NCBI GenBank assembly: GCA_022705365.1
Contig: JAKJEP010000039.1
Coordinates: 397-15,733, forward strand
Source of the DNA: Planctomycetota bacterium
GTDB lineage: Bacteria; Planctomycetota; Phycisphaerae; Sedimentisphaerales; SM23-30
Length of the DNA stretch: 15,337 nucleotides
Direction: 5' to 3'
Made by a program: the position numbers and the translations under genes. Shown in pieces: positions 6,815 through 14,283 of this stretch; the first letter of the stretch is position 1; each line of letters begins with the position of its first letter. The notes beneath the pieces were generated by a model. That model saw nothing but the letters and a program-made list of their open reading frames with translations. It made no database searches and was not told the origin of the DNA.

Positions 6815-7156
6815 ATGAGTACACACATAGGGGCTGGATACGGAAGCAAGTTTCATTTGATGCGGTATCTTGGAAGATACCGGAATCTGCTTAATAGCCA
6901 GATTGAAAAGGAGACCGGAGGCCACGTTATTGAGTGGCTGGATTTTATGCCAGATGCGAAAAATGGATATGCGACCACTTGTGCCAGTACCACGTATGAC
7001 TCCAACTTCAGCCTGAGCGGGGTGACGGTGGACGGGCTGGGGAGGCTGAGGGAGGCGGCGGAGGAAGTGACCAATATCAGCCAAACGATTATAAGTCACT
7101 CGCTGGCCTATGATTATGACCGGCGATTCTTGGCTTGTCACATATTAGCCAAGTGA
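6815..7156 (+). CDS. Small chimeric hypothetical protein: unknown N-terminus, YD/RHS-like tail
   Basis: I do not recognise this protein as a whole. From the ATG at 6815 it has 113 residues. Residues 1-50 (THIGAGYGSKFHLMRYLGRY, GGHVIEWLDF) look like a genuine folded protein start. After DFMPDAKNG the character changes to TTYDSNFSLSGVTVDGLGRL and later SHSLAYDYDRR. This resembles the spacing of YD/RHS repeats (YDxxGRL ... Y.YD..GN). I infer two joined gene fragments, both incomplete. A frame extends upstream to 6728 without better support. No clear Shine-Dalgarno precedes 6815. The stop overlaps the 3' end of the minus-strand HDOD remnant. Function unknown; possibly not expressed. Confidence 0.4.
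   Translation: MSTHIGAGYGSKFHLMRYLGRYRNLLNSQIEKETGGHVIEWLDFMPDAKNGYATTCASTTYDSNFSLSGVTVDGLGRLREAAEEVTNISQTIISHSLAYDYDRRFLACHILAK
7129..7153. repeat. Inverted repeat at the end of the HDOD remnant
   Basis: CTTGGCT (7129-7135) and AGCCAAG (7147-7153) form a perfect 7-bp stem with an 11-nt loop, overlapping the HDOD stop codon on the minus strand. No T-run follows in either direction, so its role as a terminator is doubtful. Confidence 0.3.
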
Positions 7157-7800
7157 AACTGTATGTTCAGCCAGTTCAGTAAAAGTACTGATAAAATGGT
7201 GTATGGTAATCGGTAAAGTCAGCAGTTTGTAATGCCGTTTAGCCATAAAACCTTCTTCCAGCATCGTATCCCCTTTGGGAGAAAGGATAATCAGAGACAG
7301 ATTTTTCACGCCCGCTTCCGACTCCGCTTTTTTGTATTCCGTGGTTAAGGATACTTTTTCGGTTCCTCTTCTGATATGAATAATACCCACATTGGGCGAT
7401 TCTTTTTCTCCACGGGTTCCCAACCGAGTACAGAATATTCGAAGAGAATCAAAATCCGGTTCAGTACTCAGATATAAAGGCCGGAAAGGCATAGGTACTA
7501 TTTCCCGAAGCTGATCCGATACTCGAGGCCAGGCGGATTGATTGGATTGTGCTAACATGGTGTATTTAATGTCATCGGTCTGCCCAGGAATACTATCTTC
7601 AATATTTTTGATTAGTTTCGCATTCAACCGGAGGGTGGTGATAAATTCTTCCGTCGGATACAAGGTAAGGTTTCCGCTATTGCCCAGCAGCAGGGCATGG
7701 GCCAGCCGATTCGCTAAAGCCAGAATCGCTACTACATTTAATGACCGTGGTGCGAGGCGGCGAATATTACCTAGTGACAATTGATGCAAGGCGATGGGAT
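7145..7800 (-). pseudogene. HDOD-domain signalling protein with degenerate receiver-like C-terminus, 5' truncated
   Basis: About 218 C-terminal residues remain. The first part (IALHQLSLGNIRRLAPRS, VAILALANRLAHALLLGNSG, LYPTEEFI) matches the end of an HDOD domain, a catalytically inactive HD-type module found in bacterial signalling proteins. The last 85 residues (VGIIHIRR ... LSLIILSPKGD ... KLLTLPITIHHFISTFTEL) have the strand-helix rhythm of a response-regulator receiver, but the usual phosphorylated aspartate after the third strand is missing, so it would be a pseudo-receiver. The true N-terminus is absent: near 7800-7812 the reading passes straight into transposase sequence in another frame. 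The frame stays open upstream to 7978 only by chance. It was probably a regulator of motility or stress signalling that is now inactive. Confidence 0.65.
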
Positions 7801-7811
7801 TTACCAAATCC

Positions 7812-8352
7812 GCAGAAGGGGCCATTGTATAATTCATCGGCGGCGATATAGCCGGAAAAGTCGGCCAAGGCACCCTCCAGATACTCGGTGGTGATGCGTT
7901 GCTCAGCTTTTTTCCCCCGTGGCTTCCACCCAGTTTTGGATGGTAGCCCAGGGTACGAAAACCCGATGGTCTCGCCATAAATGCCAGGAGGCTGAGCGAT
8001 AGGGTAAGCCGTCCTCCACGACCAGCCGCACCGCCAGATGGACCACTCGCCGGGTATAGTGGCTACCTGGGTCGGCCCAATCGCTAAGGTCGGCATTAAA
8101 ATATTGCTTGCACTTCGAGCAGCAGTGCTGTGAGTAGGTGACCTCCAGATCCACTGGCCGGTTAGAGGCCGGGTCTCCCAGATCGTGCAGGGTGCGGGTG
8201 AAGACCTTATCGCGATAGGAGGGGTATCCGCAGCGGGGACACGGCCTCCTTTTATAGATGCGGCAACGTCGCCTGATTTTCGGTTTGGGTAAATCTTCAA
8301 CACTCGTAATGCCTTCGGTTAGGTCCGATACATATTCGCCCGGTTTGGCCAT
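7812..8352 (-). pseudogene. Zinc-ribbon transposase (ISL3-like), 5' half only, frameshifted
   Basis: Translation from the ATG at 8352 (GGGAG about 9 nt upstream) gives a zinc ribbon, CPRCGYPS at about residues 37-44 and HCCSKCKQYF at about 74-83. A helical segment YRSASWHLWRDH ... WATIQNWVEATG follows, where the frame ends at a TGA. One base on, the next frame continues as KAEQRITTEYLEGALADFSG then YIAADELYNGPFC. The shift lies in a run of five G and six A at 7905-7915; loss of one G restores the frame, so a homopolymer indel is the likely cause. The family continues for several hundred more residues with the DDE catalytic core, all missing here beyond the first acidic residue region (AADELY). 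The remaining 3' side is the HDOD remnant. The assignment to ISL3 is by motif memory; another zinc-ribbon DDE family is possible. Confidence 0.68.
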
Positions 8353-8421
8353 GATCCTGTCTCCCAGAAAACGCTTCATTCTGTCATTTCTTCCGGAAGA
8401 TGCATCGACCAATAGGGTCAA

Positions 8422-8724
8422 ATTCCATTAATAATCCCGGTATTTATGCTACAGTCTCGATTTTTGAGTGAAAACTGTTTTGAGTAATAAGTCGAGAAGT
8501 GGGGGTAGGAAAAAAATGAAAATCTGGTAGACCGCCGCCTCTGGGGGTCTGGTTTTTAGAATATGGGAACCCATGAATTGTGACTCCTGCCACTTCCCTG
8601 TTTTTGTAGAGCAGACAATGTTTACAGGGAAAAATACCGTATCGGCGAGAAATGGAATCAACCCTCACAATGCAATACTACCACTTATACCACTCATAAA
8701 AAATGACAGACCGTCCATCCATGA
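8422..8724. other. Non-coding region with repeat copy 1 and a hairpin
   Basis: No gene is supported here; frames on the minus strand (8444-8668) have no ribosome binding site or recognisable protein. It holds repeat copy 1 (8506-8585) and an 8-bp stem, TTCCCTGT (8594-8601) with ACAGGGAA (8624-8631) and a 22-nt loop. It separates the transposase remnant from the end of the glycosidase gene. Confidence 0.6.
8506..8585. repeat. Dispersed ~80-bp repeat, copy 1
   Basis: It matches 14659-14738 in the same orientation over about 80 bp with two 1-nt indels and about three quarters identity. The first core (8512-8533, 22 bp, including ATGAAAATCTGGTAGACC) is identical in both. A second core TTTTAGAATATGGG is followed by an ATGGG/CCCAT mini-palindrome (8563-8574). 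Neither copy is part of a recognisable gene. Confidence 0.75.
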
Positions 8725-9609
8725 TTAATTCAGACACAAATTCGGACACATCACAAGCCAGTTAAACATCATCGGGTCTTTGGAGTTGGCAATCCCGCTT
8801 CCCCACTCGATATAAGAACGATCCTGGCCATCGTTTTTATTGACGATCAATCCCATCGCAATCGCCATGCTGGGTTTGAGGGACGACAGGCCCAGGGATT
8901 CAACCGGCAGCACGAGTTTATAAATGGTCAGATTATTCTGACGATCGATAATGAGTTGTGCATCTTTGACCACGCCAATTTTTTCACCGATCTGACTGGC
9001 CTGCCGGTAAAGCCTGGGGCCGGTCTTCGTCAACGCGGCGGTCAGTTCGGTATATCCTCTCGGCAGCGGCCCATCGAGCGGAAGGGTTTGTATCGCCACC
9101 TGAAACGAATCTCCTTTCCACAAGGCTGCATCTTCAAAGTTCTGAAAATGGATTTCGTCATGAACTCTGACCGTCAGATAGATATTCTCAGGGTCCCACG
9201 TCGCGGTAAATGACGGACCAATCTTGTCGGTATTAATCGTTCGCTCGACGACGAGTTCATCGATATAAGCCTTCCCATAAGCGGCTTTGGTTCGATCCTT
9301 GTTCTCGATGGAAAGCGAATGAAAATAGATGGGGCCGTCAAATTTCCCATCGTCATTGCCGTCCCAGTGGCTATCGGGTTTGCGATTCAGGTCGAGCGTC
9401 ACGGTAGTCCAGTCTTTTCCCGGAACCCCTGCGACACAATAGGCGAATAACTCCCCGGTCTTGTCGATCAGCCGGACCCAGACCATGTGTCCCGAACCGT
9501 CACCGCACATGCGGAAACTCAGCTTACAGGTGTTGTCAGGCAGCTCGAAGCGTTTGGCGTACGAACAATCGTTGATCTGGTTCTTCACACCTTTGAATTC
9601 ATAAGCCAA
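8725..9609 (-). CDS. C-terminal part of frameshifted glycosidase: jelly-roll and CBM9-like domains
   Basis: A 294-residue frame that appears to be the continuation of the glycosidase encoded at 9585-11198, not a separate gene. Its nominal ATG has no Shine-Dalgarno and sits inside the upstream frame. Coding-like sequence in this frame continues upstream to about 9680 (NQGPKAAIRHVARPSVTKNG, then AAELAYEF). Residues 1-125 look like a carbohydrate-binding jelly roll (AYEFKGVKN ... WTTVTLDLN ... YIDELVVER). Residues about 130-290 match CBM9-type modules, with ATWDPENIYLTVRVHDEIHF and LWKGDSFQVAIQ; CBM9 binds sugar chain ends. The final part, IEWGSGIANSKDP, is also typical of CBM9-like C-termini. 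If the frameshift is a sequencing error, the full protein is about 820 residues. Confidence 0.75.
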   Translation of the reverse strand: MAYEFKGVKNQINDCSYAKRFELPDNTCKLSFRMCGDGSGHMVWVRLIDKTGELFAYCVAGVPGKDWTTVTLDLNRKPDSHWDGNDDGKFDGPIYFHSLSIENKDRTKAAYGKAYIDELVVERTINTDKIGPSFTATWDPENIYLTVRVHDEIHFQNFEDAALWKGDSFQVAIQTLPLDGPLPRGYTELTAALTKTGPRLYRQASQIGEKIGVVKDAQLIIDRQNNLTIYKLVLPVESLGLSSLKPSMAIAMGLIVNKNDGQDRSYIEWGSGIANSKDPMMFNWLVMCPNLCLN

Positions 9610-11198
9610 CTCCGCGGCCCCATTTTTCGTGACCGAGGGGCGAGCAACATGTCGAATCGCCGCTTTCGGTCCCTGATTCTGACAAAGACGCTCCAGCCAT
9701 CAACGGCCGCAAAGGTATCCAGTTCACGAACACTCCGCGTTTCCTCTTGATTAAAGAAGATTTCATGTGCTTTTACGGAAACGGGCGAGGCAAAGGCCAT
9801 TTCCTTCGGCAGATGAATTTGCATACTCGTAGGCCGTTTGGATTCAGGCATCGGCCGAATCTTGACCTTGGGCAAAACCCTGACGTCCGCCAGATCACCG
9901 ATAACCAGCCATGGCGTTTCCCCAACCGTAACAAACAGTTGATCGGAAACAAACGGTTCGCCCTCAGTCCGTGCATACGAGCCCCACTGGCGAACGATCG
10001 GTGCATGACCCACTTTCTGGAACCGCAGGGCAGGAGGATTCAATTGCGAGGTTTTTAAAACGACACGACGTAAATCATCCGCGGTAGTACTCCAGACGGC
10101 CAGGACGTCCTGCCCGTCTGTCCTTTGGAATTTCAGCACCCAGGTGCTCGGATCGTCGGTTTCTATCCGGCCGAGATATTCTCCCGTAGCAACGAGTTCC
10201 GCGATATCACGTAATCCAAACCAGGCAGGCTTGGTCATAAAATCCAGATCGATCAGGCCAAAGTTGGCTTCCTGGTTGTCGGGTATAAATCCGGTGTCGT
10301 TCTGGAAATCGTACCAGTAGATACCTCCCAGTCGCGGCACGGTTCGACCGAGCAGATACATCCGGGCAATATAGGACAATACTGTATTCGGAGCTGTTCC
10401 GTCGGCGAGAATATGTGTCGGCCAGCCAGTTTCGGTTATGTAGAACGGAATCTTTTTATTCGGACTGGCTTTGGCGAGCTTGGCGTCGGCAAGCTGGATC
10501 CACTCAATCCACCCCTCAGGCAAATAGCGTTGCGGGCCGGCATTGAACGGGTATGCGTGCAGCGAAACAGCGTCCAGATACTTTAAACCGCCGCGTTCGA
10601 TCAATTCATCGAGATACCCATCGATCATCCATCCGCCTTGAACGACGGCATTCGAATCGACGGCCTTGATGCGCGGATAAACAATCTCAATCAGTTTAAC
10701 ATAATTCTCTATCGACTGGCCGCCCCGTGGTGCACTGTCACTAAAACCGCCGAGATACCCTCCCCACTCGTTCCAAATCTCGTAATGGCGAACTCGACCC
10801 TTGAAGTGACCAACGACAAATTCGCAATATTTCGCGAATCCCTCCCGCGATTCATCGGTCACCGGTGATCCACCTTCATTATAAAAGGGATTCCAGTACG
10901 CCAGAACCAGAGCCGGCTCAATGCCCGACGCAATCGCCTCAGCGACATACTTTTCATAGCCTTCCGGCATCTTGTATTCGCCCTTCTTCTTCTCGATCTC
11001 GACCCAGTACATATCTTCATAGAGTGAATTGATGCCTCCCTGTTTCATCAAACTCAGCAATTCCGGCACCGGACCCTGCCCATGCGTAAAATGAATCTTG
11101 GCGCCGACGATAAAATGTGGTTGATTGTTGGCGGCTGAACTGAATCCACAGAATTCCAAAACAGCCGCCCCAAACAATACGTATCCTGTCAATTTCAT
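9585..11198 (-). CDS. Secreted clan GH-A glycoside hydrolase, N-terminal catalytic part (frameshifted)
   Basis: The frame encodes 537 residues. Residues 1-23 are a signal peptide ending SSAA. The catalytic (beta/alpha)8 barrel spans about 28-330. HYEIWNEWG places the acid/base at E144 in the NE pair typical of clan GH-A, and PFYITETGWPT places the nucleophile at E256. SLHAYPFNAG and GGIYWYDFQNDTG are further barrel motifs. This resembles GH39/GH5/GH53-like planctomycete enzymes; the family number and substrate cannot be fixed. A beta-sandwich (about 345-450) follows. Near 9675-9690, after AAVDGWSVF, the frame turns arginine-rich (RIRDRKRRFDMLL) while the neighbouring frame becomes protein-like and leads into the CBM9-like part, so a 1-nt loss (or 2-nt gain) is inferred. 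The true coding end is therefore 8725. It lies 58 bp after the oxidoreductase gene, with AAGGA 11 nt before the ATG, probably in the same operon. Confidence 0.85.
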   Translation of the reverse strand: MKLTGYVLFGAAVLEFCGFSSAANNQPHFIVGAKIHFTHGQGPVPELLSLMKQGGINSLYEDMYWVEIEKKKGEYKMPEGYEKYVAEAIASGIEPALVLAYWNPFYNEGGSPVTDESREGFAKYCEFVVGHFKGRVRHYEIWNEWGGYLGGFSDSAPRGGQSIENYVKLIEIVYPRIKAVDSNAVVQGGWMIDGYLDELIERGGLKYLDAVSLHAYPFNAGPQRYLPEGWIEWIQLADAKLAKASPNKKIPFYITETGWPTHILADGTAPNTVLSYIARMYLLGRTVPRLGGIYWYDFQNDTGFIPDNQEANFGLIDLDFMTKPAWFGLRDIAELVATGEYLGRIETDDPSTWVLKFQRTDGQDVLAVWSTTADDLRRVVLKTSQLNPPALRFQKVGHAPIVRQWGSYARTEGEPFVSDQLFVTVGETPWLVIGDLADVRVLPKVKIRPMPESKRPTSMQIHLPKEMAFASPVSVKAHEIFFNQEETRSVRELDTFAAVDGWSVFVRIRDRKRRFDMLLAPRSRKMGPRSWLMNSKV

Positions 11199-11256
11199 TG
11201 GTCTCTTATTCCTTTATTTTCAGGCACTTTCCAAACCATCCTGGAAAGGCCAACCT

Positions 11257-12339
11257 TCATATTTTAGTATCAAGAGAAACTCGGACACCATTCCTGGCCG
11301 ATACATACGCCGCTTCCACCACCTGCAGATTGGCTCGAGCTTCTTTCGGTGTTACCGGGCATACCTGGTTTTCCCGCAAGCATTGGATGAATGTCTCGAT
11401 GGTACTGGCTACTGAATAGAGCCACATATTCATCCCTTCGGGCAAAGCAGGAATCGTGACTGCCTTTTCGTCCAACTCCAGGCATCGTATACATCCGTCT
11501 GGACATTGTTCTTTCTTTTTAGCTTTTACCAATTTAAGAGGCTGGGAATCATTATCATTGACAATAATACTGCCGCTGGTTCCATAGATAGCCTTGGTTT
11601 CCTGCCATACCCATTCCGTCATGGAATAGGAGAAAAGAAGCTGGGCCATTACTCCGCTGGCAAATTCCAAGTTCAGTAGAACATTATCTTCGGCCTTCTG
11701 TTTCGGCTTTACCAATATTTTCTTACAACAACTGCTCACCGAAGTTACCGGCCCGAAAAAATACTGAAATATATCAATATAATGAATCCCCGAATCAGCC
11801 AGAACTCCTCCACCGGCCTTATCCCAGGTCCCTTTCCATAAATTTTCCTGATTCATTCGATCTAGTTCATCACCCAGGATACAACCTTGCGCTAGAAAGG
11901 GCCGACCGATTTCCCCACCATCTAATAATTCCTTAATTCGGATATTCGTCGGCATGAATCGCTGATTGTGCGCCACCAGGAGTCTCTTATGAAATCGCTC
12001 AGCGGCTGCTATCATTTGGTCGGCCTTTTCCACATCCAGGGCGACCGGTTTCTCCACAATCACATCCTTCCCTTTTTGAAAGGCTTGTATCGCTATTTCA
12101 TGATGTAAATAAGGCGGTACACAAATATCGACAACCGCGACTTCACGATCATTCAGGATGCTTTCCATATCCGTCGTTATAGTTTTTACCAGGCTGCGGT
12201 ATTCTTTTTGCCGCCTGCGAGCCGACTCTTCCTGTTGATCACAGAGCACCACTTCGTCAACATATTGGCTTTTTACATAACCCAGCAAATGGGGAAAGCT
12301 AATGGATCCGGCTCCAATCAAACCTACTTTAATTCCCAT
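11257..12339 (-). CDS. Gfo/Idh/MocA family NAD(P)-dependent oxidoreductase
   Basis: A 360-residue cytosolic dehydrogenase acting on a sugar, inositol or sugar acid. The Rossmann fold starts at once with VGLIGAGSIS (residues 5-14). VEKPVA has the catalytic lysine K97 of the EKP motif. ADSGIHYIDI (181-190) supplies D182 and H186, the acid/histidine pair of the active site. The C-terminal alpha/beta domain runs from about 130 to 345. An unusual CPDGCIRC cluster near residue 290 could bind a metal or be neutral. The start is supported by AAGGAAG 7 nt upstream. Only 28 bp separate it from the isomerase gene before it, so the two are almost certainly co-transcribed. With an isomerase of the xylose-isomerase fold this makes a typical planctomycete sugar-oxidation pair; C3 oxidation of glycosides is one possibility given DUF1080 nearby, but the substrate is unproven. 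Confidence 0.9.
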   Translation of the reverse strand: MGIKVGLIGAGSISFPHLLGYVKSQYVDEVVLCDQQEESARRRQKEYRSLVKTITTDMESILNDREVAVVDICVPPYLHHEIAIQAFQKGKDVIVEKPVALDVEKADQMIAAAERFHKRLLVAHNQRFMPTNIRIKELLDGGEIGRPFLAQGCILGDELDRMNQENLWKGTWDKAGGGVLADSGIHYIDIFQYFFGPVTSVSSCCKKILVKPKQKAEDNVLLNLEFASGVMAQLLFSYSMTEWVWQETKAIYGTSGSIIVNDNDSQPLKLVKAKKKEQCPDGCIRCLELDEKAVTIPALPEGMNMWLYSVASTIETFIQCLRENQVCPVTPKEARANLQVVEAAYVSARNGVRVSLDTKI

Positions 12340-12367
12340 CGTATTTCTTCCTTCAGATAATTCCTTT

Positions 12368-13246
12368 TTACTGCGAAAGGTTTTGCATCATATTCCTATA
12401 GTTCCAGACAATATAATCAATCGGTGTATAACCATCTCCGATATGTTCCAGGGATAAATAACCATCAAAACCTGCTTTTTTAAGTTCTACCAGGATAGCG
12501 CCCCAGTTTAGTTCGCCCATACCTGGTGGATCAAAATTATTCCACTCCTGTTTCAACGTTTGAACAAACTGGTCCCAGTGAAAGGAGCCGGGGCCATGGC
12601 CGTCATGAACGTGCACATGCTTGATCTTATGGCCATATTTCCGGATGGTCGCAACCGGATCCCCTTGAGCCCCGCTCAAATATAGATGCACAGGGTCATA
12701 GTTTATAAATAAATCATCCCGTTTCATTCTTTCAAACATTTGATCCAGAGTACCCAGGCTATGGACCAGATGATGTATGACCGGTTCCATGCCGAATTGG
12801 ATATTTCTGGAACCGGCGTAATCCAGGATTTCACATGCTCCCTCACAAAATACCCGCCATAGAAAATTTTCATCGTGAGCCATTTGCGGTTCCGGAATCC
12901 CGGAAAAGCCGTGTACAAAATCGGTGCCCAAGACCACCGCCTGATCGATGCACTTTTTGTATTCGCGCAAAGATAGCTCTCTTTCCTTTTTATCGTCCTG
13001 AATCAAAGAAAAATGGGCACAGATGGAAGAAATATGCAGTTGATATTGATCCGCCAGCTTTCTGGTTTTTTCAATTTCCTCGTCGGTGGTGTTCAGGCCG
13101 GCATGTCGAATACGGTCCCCCAAATTCTTTTCCGCAAACAGTTCGATGGCATCCAATCCGATCCGAGCAGCCGCCTGGATAATAGACTCGATGTCGCGGA
13201 TTTTTCCACGCTCTCCATAGACGCTGGTGATACATGAAATCTTCAT
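12368..13246 (-). CDS. Sugar phosphate isomerase/epimerase, xylose-isomerase-like TIM barrel
   Basis: A 292-residue single-domain (beta/alpha)8 protein of the AP-endonuclease-2/xylose-isomerase superfamily, cytosolic and metal-dependent. Metal ligands can be placed in order: E154 in FGMEPVIHH, D184 and H187 in NYDPVHLYL, H210/H212 with HDGHG in IKHVHVHDGHG, and E267 in YLSLEHIGDG. The segment FDPPGMGELNWGAILVELKKAG with YLSLEH is the usual C-terminal hallmark. Members act as epimerases, isomerases, dehydratases or lyases on keto-sugars. The start has GGAAAGG 7 nt upstream. It is the first structural gene after the IclR regulator (160 bp gap) and is followed at 28 bp by the oxidoreductase. The substrate is not predictable from sequence. 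Confidence 0.9.
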   Translation of the reverse strand: MKISCITSVYGERGKIRDIESIIQAAARIGLDAIELFAEKNLGDRIRHAGLNTTDEEIEKTRKLADQYQLHISSICAHFSLIQDDKKERELSLREYKKCIDQAVVLGTDFVHGFSGIPEPQMAHDENFLWRVFCEGACEILDYAGSRNIQFGMEPVIHHLVHSLGTLDQMFERMKRDDLFINYDPVHLYLSGAQGDPVATIRKYGHKIKHVHVHDGHGPGSFHWDQFVQTLKQEWNNFDPPGMGELNWGAILVELKKAGFDGYLSLEHIGDGYTPIDYIVWNYRNMMQNLSQ

Positions 13247-13272
13247 AAAAAAGCCTTTCCTACAAATATTAC

Positions 13273-13440
13273 TTAATGCACCTTTTTCACTCTTTGTTTC
13301 AATACTTCTTTAAAAGATAAATCGCTAATGGAATCAATGTTCAGCAAATCTATAATACGTCTTACACGATTCTGCAGGATTTTCTGACAAGTTTTTTCAT
13401 TTTCCCCTACTTTGTAACAAAACCCAGTTGCTTCGATAGT
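13273..13440 (-). other. Protein-like open stretch without a start codon, after the IclR gene
   Basis: Between IclR and the isomerase gene, one minus-strand frame runs 55 codons from a TGA (13441-13443) to a TAA (13273-13275). It reads CQKILQNRVRRIIDLLNIDS and SFKEVLKQRVKKVH, a helical, charged composition. It has no ATG or GTG before the IclR stop. It may be a remnant, or chance in AT-rich leader DNA. Confidence 0.15.
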
Positions 13441-14198
13441 TCAATTCCAATTTTCTTAACCGTTTGTGACACTTGAAAAAAATATTTATCATGCAGCCGA
13501 CTGATTGGACCAGAAATACCAATACCGGCAATAATCTGACCGGAAAAATCTCTAACGGGAGCCGCCAGACAGCGAACACCCAGGCGATATTCCTCGTTAT
13601 CTTTGGCAAATCCATCTGATCGAATCTGCTCACATTCTCTCAAATATTTTCGAAGAGAGGTAATCGTATGATCGGTATATTTTTTCCACCGTACGGAACC
13701 TAATAGGATTTTGATTTTTTCTGGTTTCATTTCGCAAATCAATGCTTTTCCTAACGCCGTACAATACAAAGGTTCTTTATCCCCAATTCGACTGGTTACG
13801 GCCAAAACGTGATTACTGGATACACAATGAGTCATAATCGCCTCGTCGCCGCTGAGAATACCCAGATGAGCCGTTTCTCCGGTTTCTTCCGCCAATTGTT
13901 GTAATAATGGTATCGCGGCATCGTGTACTTTCAACCTATTACCAATACGAGAAGCCAACTCCATAATCATCGGGCCGGGTAAATACTGCTTCTGATTATC
14001 CTGTACGATATATCCCTGTCGAATCAGAGTAGCCATAAGTCGATGAGCACTGCTCTTTTCAATTCCTAAGAAAACCGATAATTCACCTAATCGAATCGGC
14101 TCATTTGCTGATACTACATAACGCAATAAAACCAAACCCCTCTCCAGCGATTGGATAGTTGGTCGGGATGCAATTTTTTGCATTTTCGTTGTTTCCAT
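13407..14198 (-). CDS. IclR-family transcriptional regulator
   Basis: A 263-residue DNA-binding regulator, full length for the family. An N-terminal winged helix-turn-helix lies at about residues 15-75 (SLERGLVLLRYV, LGELSVFLGIEKSSAHRLMA, LIRQGYI). The effector-binding domain follows at about 90-255, with the conserved PLYCTALGKALI (143-154), EYRLGVRCLAAPVRD (203-217) and AGIGISGPISRL (224-235). IclR regulators bind a small organic acid or sugar-derived ligand and repress or activate the adjacent catabolic operon; here that is the isomerase, oxidoreductase and glycosidase genes downstream on the same strand. I prefer the ATG at 14198, with AAAGGA 7 nt before it, to the in-frame ATG at 14222, which has none. 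A 60-codon frame with a much stronger ribosome binding site (ATG at 14283) overlaps this start in another frame. The gene is AT-rich. Confidence 0.93.
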   Translation of the reverse strand: METTKMQKIASRPTIQSLERGLVLLRYVVSANEPIRLGELSVFLGIEKSSAHRLMATLIRQGYIVQDNQKQYLPGPMIMELASRIGNRLKVHDAAIPLLQQLAEETGETAHLGILSGDEAIMTHCVSSNHVLAVTSRIGDKEPLYCTALGKALICEMKPEKIKILLGSVRWKKYTDHTITSLRKYLRECEQIRSDGFAKDNEEYRLGVRCLAAPVRDFSGQIIAGIGISGPISRLHDKYFFQVSQTVKKIGIELSKQLGFVTK

Positions 14199-14283
14199 AT
14201 AATAATCCTTTGTCTGTATCAAATAAACTGCTTGCTCTGATTTTATTTTTTAATTGCTGAAGAGACAGGACTTTATTCAGCAT
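14101..14283 (-). other. Small ORF with a very strong Shine-Dalgarno overlapping the iclR start
   Basis: The ATG at 14283 follows GAGGAGGTGA with a 5-nt gap, the best ribosome binding site in the window. The frame encodes 60 residues (MLNKVLSLQQLKNKIRASSL ... SISK) and ends at 14101, about 98 nt inside iclR in a different frame. The product resembles nothing I know. It could be a leader that couples or limits iclR translation, or the 5' stub of a lost gene. Whether it is translated is unknown. Confidence 0.3.

Noticed and set aside
7905..7915. Programmed -1 frameshift in the transposase at GGGGGAAAAAAG
   Set aside because: The continuing frame is +1 (or -2) relative to the first, not -1, and the gene is truncated anyway; an indel in the homopolymer is simpler.
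7903..8724. Defence or toxin-antitoxin system around the transposase and HDOD remnants
   Set aside because: All parts are explained by mobile-element and signalling-gene fragments; no nuclease, toxin or antitoxin motif is seen.
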